DNA from: Typhlomys cinereus
Lineage: Eukaryota; Chordata; Mammalia; Rodentia; Platacanthomyidae
Reading direction: 5' to 3'
DNA length: 64,000 nt
Assembly (NCBI GenBank): GCA_023101885.1
Contig: JALPQD010000214.1
Span: forward strand, 2,976,001 to 3,040,000
Shown piece by piece: positions 57,815 through 64,000 of this stretch (its first letter is position 1; each line of letters begins with the position of its first letter). The notes under the pieces were generated by a model. It had not been told where the DNA came from and ran no database searches. It worked only from the letters and a program-made list of their open reading frames with translations. The position numbers and the translations under genes were made by a program.

Positions 57815-58440
57815 AGTTAGGCACTTTTAGAGCAGCCATGCTGGGACCTGAAGGTCTATTGAAGGTTCTGAAGATCATCCTAGGAGTGGGATTACCCTGA
57901 AGGAACATACTCTAGTTCGATCCTCCACAGAGGTAAGGTCGTCAACTTCTCCCAACACTCTGTTTATGAAGGATATGGGGATGAATTCTCCATTGCAGGT
58001 AAGTTTAAATTCTTCAAAACAAACAGCTCAACCTTGAGGTTGAAATACCCAACCAGGGTCGGGCCCCAATATGAACAGACCAATGAGATGTAGAAGACCA
58101 AAAGCTCCAATCAAATTTTCAGAAACTGGAGCTAATCAATGAGGAAAAAAGCCTCTTTTCCTTGGCTTGCCTAACTCTGTAAATAACCCTGACCCTGGCA
58201 GCCATCTTTGGCTTCCTTGCCCCTCATGAGACTCCACATCTGGAGTCTGGAGTTCCTTTCATTTTCCTTACCCCTCATGGATTCCATGCCTGGAGTCTGT
58301 GAGTTCTTGGTGGCTCTCCTGCCCCTCTCAGAGTTCATGTCATTAGTGTCATACTTTCTCTCCTCTAATAAGTACTTCCTTAATTCTCTACTTGTGTTCT
58401 GGTTGCAATCTTTGACTCCTAAACACACGAACCTGGACAT
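57815..58440 (+). repeat. LTR relic B, copy 2
   Basis: Same family and orientation as 27115-27670: 'tttagagcagccatgctgggac', 'gggccccaatatga', 'ggcagccatctttggct', three blocks around CCCCTCATGG or CCCCTCTCAG (58218, 58270, 58320), 'tcctctaataagtac' in place of the polyadenylation signal, and 'cttgtgttctggttgcaatct'. It is longer because it keeps an extra segment (about 58085-58140). 'ttttggcaagcacagaagatcc' at 58464-58485 might be leader sequence but cannot be assigned to a tRNA. Confidence 0.7.
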
Positions 58441-61154
58441 ATAAAGCTTGAGAGAACCTACAACATTTTGGCAAGCACAGAAGATCCGACCAGCATCGAA
58501 AGGGCTGAGGATTCAGCCAAGAGTAGAAACTACACATCTGCAGTCAGACACTCAGTTGTAGGATTGTCTCAGAAGAGAGTGAATGAGAGTTTGGTTGTAA
58601 TGTATGATCTGAAAACTATTAATGAATTTTCAGATTCTGTAAACTCAATGAAAGTAAAAATATCAGATAACATCACAGCATTATTATGAAGGCAGTTTTG
58701 TGCTCAAGGACCTTCTCAGAGAATCTCTTCGAGGACTATTAATTGCTACTATGAAATAAGCATATTATGAGACACCCTCATAGACTTTGGACTTGAAGAC
58801 GCCGAGGAATTCATCTAGATGAAGCACCATCCTTGTTTTTCAGATCATAGAATTTTATTAGCAGAATTCATGTGTTCTTTTCCTATCCCCTTAATGCAAA
58901 ACACATATTCAGTAATTTATCTTCACCTGACATTTCATTAAGTACATGATTCATAATGTCAACTTATTAGATCGACCATTTGAGTAGGCCACACAGGTTT
59001 ATCACCATTGTGCCAAATAACGAGTCCAAAAATAGAGTCAGTAGCAAGTGCCTCCAGGTATTTGCAATAGCTACAGCTTCTTTTTATTGTTTGACAGTTT
59101 AGTACATTTATTTATTGAACTTGGACCCTTTATAACCCTCTCCTCCCATAGAAACCCTTCTTCCCAACAAATCCCCCTCCTACTTTCATATCTTCTTTTG
59201 TGTATGGGACTCATTGAGTTTAATTAGTCTTTTGCCCAGACATGGGTGGGATTTTACTTACTGGAGCAAGAAGAACTTACCAGTGGCTACACCACTAAAG
59301 AAATATAACTCACCCCACCAACTGCCATTAATCCACCAGGGGGAGGTGGGACCTTAAGCGCCCTTCTCCAACCCATAGAAAGGCCCATTCGTGTGCAGGT
59401 TTTGTATGTATAACCAAAACTGCAGTGAGTTCATGAGTGTAACAGCTATGTCAGGTTTAGAAGACACTTTTTTGTTATATATCATTCCTTCTTTTGGCCA
59501 AATGGTGATGAAGAAGCGGGAGGCACCACATTAGCCAGACACAGGAACTGTGTGAAGCTTCCTTTGCTCACTCAATGAACCTCTCTCCGCTGGGGAGGGA
59601 CGATCTGATGGCAGCTCTGGGGGAGGTGTGGTGTGGAGATCAGATGATGGACGTTCTGTAAGATACTCCATATAGCATAAAACAGTAGCTTTCAGGCTGT
59701 GTCTTTCTTTCAATAACTTCATTTTACAAAATAGCAATAAAAATTATAAGCGTAAATTCTGAGGCAGAATGCATCTATATCTCATTTGTACATGTAAGTG
59801 ATCACAGTATGTCCTGCATGAATAATAAGACAGAGTGAAATAACTTATTTACATAAATAGAATATTAGCCACCTCTAAACTTATTAAAGTAAGCCAATAA
59901 TACACGAACATGTAGGAGTATCAAAGCTGTATCAGAGAAAGCATGCCCATGAACTTAGCAAACACAGCAGACCAATGAGCGATGCAGCTTCCTTGTCTGA
60001 GTCCTATTTATTACAAGAGGAAGGATACCTAGCATTATGGAAACACCCACCAGACCCATCATAGGGTATCCCATGTGGTACGGCATTATGGGATCCACAG
60101 GTGAAGAGTTCTGGATTCTATCCCCAACGTTTCAGCTCAGCACCATTCATTTGGCTAGATGTGGCTCTCTGATTCAGACTCCAGCAATTGGGGGCCTTGC
60201 TCCTTCTGTCGCGTGGTCTCTCCTTTGACACCCTCCCCTGAACCAGCCTTGTCCAATGGCTCCGTGGCAGGTTCATTAATCTTACTTAACTACCTGCGAT
60301 GATTGATTCTACATCTACATCAGCTCTCTGCCTTCAGTAAAGCCTCTGTGAACCTTGAAAGCTGTTTTCTGCCTGTACTGAGGCATGTTGAGGGAGACAT
60401 GCTCGATGGGAAGGACTTCCAGAAGTCAGAACTCCAGCTTCTAAGCAGGACTTGCCATATGACCGGAGTTTTCTGGGGGCCTTTTATTCGAGTGCCCATT
60501 AGGTTCAGGCACCTGGGCTAAGTAATCCTTATTTTACTTAATGCTATAAGACTACATGTTCTTTTCCCCAATGGCAACTTTTAGTTCATCTGTTATTCAC
60601 ACTCCCATACTTGTGTAGTCACATCTGAATCTTTGGTCCCAATTATGTGCTCAATAAATTAGCTCACTTCTGACTTACCTTCACTTTTAAACATCCAGTG
60701 TGCATTTTTAACAGATCTTAACAACTTCCACATCTTAAGCTATTATAACCACAGAGGCTTCTTCATTCATTCAGGCTAAGTGATGAGAAGTAGACTATGG
60801 CCTCTCCATGCGACTTTCATACTGGCCTCAGAGTTGTTGGAGCTGCTCTTATCTGAAACTGACAGACTGAATCTCACTAGATCAGCTCCTAACAGCACCT
60901 GTCACTTCTACTCACATGTCAATAGCAACAGCAAATCACATGTCCACAAGCTAGAAATAGTGTAATCTCCTCCCCACTCCAGGGAGGCACTGTGCATATT
61001 TTTCACCAATAATAGAATCCACCAAATGCACTGGCCTGCAAAATGCAGTTGCACTCTTGCTCTTGGTCACTTATATTAATTATCAACTGCTGCAGTAAGA
61101 ATCTCTGATGACAACTGAGTATAGCAATTACCTGTAGGTAAAAACACGAATGCA
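58441..61154. other. No gene recognised
   Basis: About 2.7 kb with no repeat I can name. Frames up to 73 codons lack domains, including one at 58468-58689 just after the LTR; I see no resemblance to retroviral proteins in it. Confidence 0.5.
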
Positions 61155-61768
61155 CTTCCTTCCTTCCTTCCTTCCTTCCTTCCTTCCTTCCTTCCTTCCT
61201 TCCTTCCTTCCTTCCTTCCTTCCTTCCTTCCTTCCTCCGTCCTCCCTCCCTCCCCCTTTCCTCCTCCCCCCTCCCCCTCCTTTCTTCCTCCCTCTTTCCT
61301 CCTCCCTCCCTCCCTCCTTCCTTCCCCCTCTTCCTTCCTTTCTCCCTCCCCCCTCCCCCTCCTTTCTTCCTCCCCTCCTTTCTCTCCCCCCTTTCCCCTC
61401 CTTTCTCCCTCCTCTCTTCTTGTCCTTTCTCCCCCCCCTCCCCCCCCCCCCCTCCCCCCTCCCTCCTTCCCCCTCCTCCTCCCCTCCCTCCCTCCTTCCT
61501 TCCTCTCCTCCCTCCCTTCCCCTCCCCCTCCCCCCTCCCCTTCCTCCTCCTTTCTCCCTCCCCCCTTTCCTCTCTCCCCTCCTTCCCCTCCTCCTTTCTC
61601 TCCCTCCCCTCCTCTCACCCTCCTCCCCTCCTTCTCCCTCCCCCTCCCCCCCCCTCCCTCCCCTCCCTCCCTCCCTCCTCCTCCCCCCTCCTCCCTCCTC
61701 CTTCCTCCTTCCTTCCTTCCTTCCTTCCTTCCTTCCTTCCTTCCTTCCTTCCTTCCTTCCTTTCTTCC
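61155..61768 (+). repeat. 614-nt polypyrimidine tract
   Basis: Only three purines (G at 61239, G at 61422, A at 61617) interrupt 614 bases of C and T. The ends are regular (CTTC)n arrays (about 61157-61236 and 61706-61768); the centre is irregular and C-rich. Long open frames in several phases on both strands (235-264 codons) are a by-product, because no stop codon can be written in pure pyrimidine or in a purine strand lacking T. They are not genes. Confidence 0.97.
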
Positions 61769-61840
61769 AGGATGGCCTTGAACTGGGCTTTCTGTGCCTA
61801 CCTCCCAAGTGCAGGAATGAGAGTTGTGTGACCACGGATT
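61769..61840 (-). repeat. B1-like SINE fragment
   Basis: The antisense B1 piece 'aggatggccttgaactggg...cctcccaagtgcaggaatgag' directly follows the pyrimidine tract, which may have grown from a T-rich tail or from an adjacent part of the same element. Confidence 0.7.
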
Positions 61841-63267
61841 GTTTGTTGTTTCTACTGTTATATACTTCACGCTTCTAGTATCCTAAATACTTTGGTATCT
61901 GTAAATGTTTTGCTTCCTTTTTTTTTCCTGCAGAAAAAATGGAGCTGTAAGCAAAATTTCTTGCAAAATTTCCTATCCCATGTTTTATTCCTTTTCTCAT
62001 GGCCTTGTTTTTCATATAGCACTTATCAGTATTGCTAGTCAGCAGGTTTTATAGCTTGTTTTCTCTCTGCTTTCCTCTCCTCTCCCTGCAAGTGTACCTG
62101 TGCCTGCCGCCCTTCCTCCTTCCTTTTCCTCTTATATACAAAAAGCAGTTTTCTCTACAAGTGCAGGGCAACCTGTCTGTATCTTGCATTTGCATTCCAG
62201 GCCTGTTCTATTTATTCTTTCTGGACTCTTAAAAAAGACATCTTTTCTTTCTCTTAGGCCTTTCCCACTTGATCTATGTACTGGTTCCAGCTCTCCCGAG
62301 GGACACACTGAGGCCTTTCACGTCTCTGCTGCTTCTTGGAAGGGCTCTTTCCACTTGACCAGCCTGTTTAGCAACTTCTCTTGAAGACATAGACGCTCTT
62401 GTCATCACACTGAGTCTGAAGCACTTGGCCTACCACATAGTAGATGTTAGGGTCGGTGTGTTATTTATCTTCTAGATTCATTCACGGTGTCCTTAACTGT
62501 CAAAAAAGAGAACAGCTATCATTTCGCACGATTGGGGTAGTATAGAAATGATTTACTACAACATGTACTGCAGTCAGAGGGTCCACTAAATGGCAGATAA
62601 TATTATTTTACTCTATCTGTCTCTGCCACCTGTCATCTGCTCTGAGCTCTGCTGTGACTCAGAACCAGTGGCCCCTGTGTTCACTGCACTTTACCCTGAA
62701 CTCCTTTAAAGCAATAGCTACTCTGATTCTAATTAGTGGTCTTTTCCCATAAATGTAAAACCTTTTAGAGCAGATACTAGCATTTTTTTCATCTTTATCT
62801 GTTTCTTTAATCTTCATTCCAGTCAATAGGCTACATTACTGTATTCTTTTATTCTAGACTAAATAAATATTTTGTTGGGAGCAAAAGTAGTTCCAACTTC
62901 TTTGAAATATAAAGTTCCACAAAATGAATATCTATATAGTCTATGGTAATATTTCAGCTTTTTTTTGTACAAAAGTCAAACAGCAATTCTGGAGTGACAA
63001 ATCAGGGGCATCAAGACAGAGTTGCCGCTCTTGGATTTGAGACATCACAAGTTTTTCATATTGTTTGCCTTGCTGGTTTGAAAACAGTCATTAAGAAGAA
63101 AGTCTACTGCGATTGGAGAAGTAGGAGGATTTGCAGGACGAAAACCTGAAGTCCTGTCTTGAACTGCATTTCAGTACCAGAAAAAAAGGGAATCATAAGC
63201 GCTGGAAGAAACACCAGAGAAGTAGCAGCAAGGCTGCGAGCAGACTTGTCATTACAGGATGAGGTTA
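61841..63267. other. No gene recognised
   Basis: Unique-looking and pyrimidine-leaning at first (to about 62160). No credible coding frame. Confidence 0.5.
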
Positions 63268-63280
63268 AGATTCGAATACA

Positions 63281-63505
63281 GGGTTGGAGAGACTGCTCAG
63301 GGGTTAAGACTCTGCCTCACAAACAAAGGGTCCTGAGTTCGGATCCCTAGTTGCCAAATAAACAAACAAAACACCAGGCTGAAAAGGCAGCGACTTGCAC
63401 TTCTGGCCCTGGTGGGCAGAACCTGGGAAATCCCAGAATGAAACAATCCAGGATGATTCCCTGAAATCACCCTTGGCCTTCCACAAGGACACATTGTGCC
63501 TTCTG

Positions 63506-63552
<47 letters not shown>

Positions 63553-63584
63553 TGAATGAATAAATAAAGTCAAAAATTTTTTTA
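63281..63584 (+). repeat. B2-like SINE, near full-length
   Basis: Main-subfamily copy: 'gggttggagagactgctcaggggttaag', 'ggtcctgagttcggatccc', an (AAAC)-rich insertion at 63356-63372, 'cttctggccctggtgggcagaacc', 'caatccaggatgattccc', a (CA)n tail (63508-63549) and 'gaatgaataaataaag'. Flanked by TTCGAATACAGG at about 63271-63282 and 63590-63601. Confidence 0.94.
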
Positions 63585-63805
63585 AAAAGTTCGAATACAG
63601 GTTCCAGCCCTTCTTCCCTCCCTCTCAGGTTCTATCCTTTACCTTGCAAGCTCATCAGAATTGAATTCCTCTGTGTGAACAAACTCATGGTCAGTGAGAG
63701 GAGGGTTCAAGTGTGGGATCTAGGGGAAGAGCTCTGCCTACTGAGATCCAAAGATGATGTTTATTACTGGCTTATAATCTGCCTAAGTGCCAACCACGTG
63801 TAGTC

Positions 63806-64000
63806 TGTGGTAGTTATCAGGTGTCAACTTGATAACTGAAGGCTCGAGCTCTTGGGCACCTTTGTAAAGAATTAGTAGTTAAGCTAAGCCCTGAGCAGGC
63901 CTGCAGGGTCTCATTGAGGAGGGAAGACCCAGCTCATGGTGGGTGGGACTTTTCCGTGGGAAGGAAGAAGATAGAGGGTGCTGGTTCAGTAAACTGGCAT
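63806..64000 (+). repeat. Medium-reiterated repeat, copy 2, cut by window end
   Basis: 'gtctgtggtagttatcaggtgtcaacttgata' and 'gacccagctcatggtgggtggg' match the opening and middle of the repeat at 19460. The 3' part lies beyond the window. Confidence 0.6.

Noticed and set aside
58171..58440. 89-codon minus-strand frame, with a similar one at 27389-27685
   Set aside because: Both are antisense readings of LTR relic B; similarity reflects LTR homology, and the frames are not well matched.
61076..61878. Three overlapping frames of 235-264 codons rich in Gly/Glu/Arg or Ser/Pro/Leu
   Set aside because: They are forced by the polypyrimidine tract, which cannot encode stops; several phases on both strands are open at once.

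Overview
The window looks like nuclear DNA from a rodent, either intergenic or deep intronic. Three things point to this: L1 retrotransposons of rodent type, rodent SINE relics (B1-, ID-, B3- and B4-like), and many copies of a B2-like, tRNA-headed SINE whose body differs from the mouse and rat B2 that I know. B2 relatives are typical of Myodonta (mouse-like rodents plus jerboas). I therefore infer a non-murine myodont such as a jerboa, jumping mouse or mole-rat; this cannot be settled without alignment. I recognise no host protein-coding exon, tRNA, rRNA or CRISPR array.

Layout. 1-9.1 kb: a SINE tail, an ID relic, then a full-length antisense L1 (about 1826-8138) inserted inside an older antisense SINE. 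The L1 keeps a GC-rich 5'UTR with a partial monomer duplication, ORF1 with one premature stop, ORF2 with one frameshift, and a G-rich 3'UTR. 9-26 kb: mostly unique sequence with scattered SINEs, a 252-nt all-purine tract, a decayed ORF-like segment (about 16254-16680, minus) and an old hAT-like relic carrying a tail-only insertion. 26-27.7 kb: two unrelated LTR relics, one followed by a leader and a possible tRNA-Pro primer-binding site. 30-48 kb: SINEs, old medium-reiterated repeats, microsatellites, and a 162-bp tandem duplication whose second copy took a SINE. 48-54.2 kb: a microsatellite-bearing B3 relic, two 5'-truncated sense L1s, a B2-like relic, a SINE and a perfect hairpin. 54.8-64 kb: old repeats, a second copy of the 27-kb LTR, a 614-nt polypyrimidine tract, a SINE and a repeat cut by the window edge.

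No genes work together here. The content is layered retrotransposition by one L1 machinery acting on L1 and SINE RNAs, on top of older LTR and DNA-transposon relics. The most informative observations are the nested L1 and its small number of lesions (including Asp to Glu at endonuclease position 229), an apparently chimeric L1 insertion at 49.4-51.5 kb, the tail-only insertion at 24.3 kb, the repeated LTR family with internal repeats, and the long homopurine/homopyrimidine tracts. I found no convincing new protein-based system.
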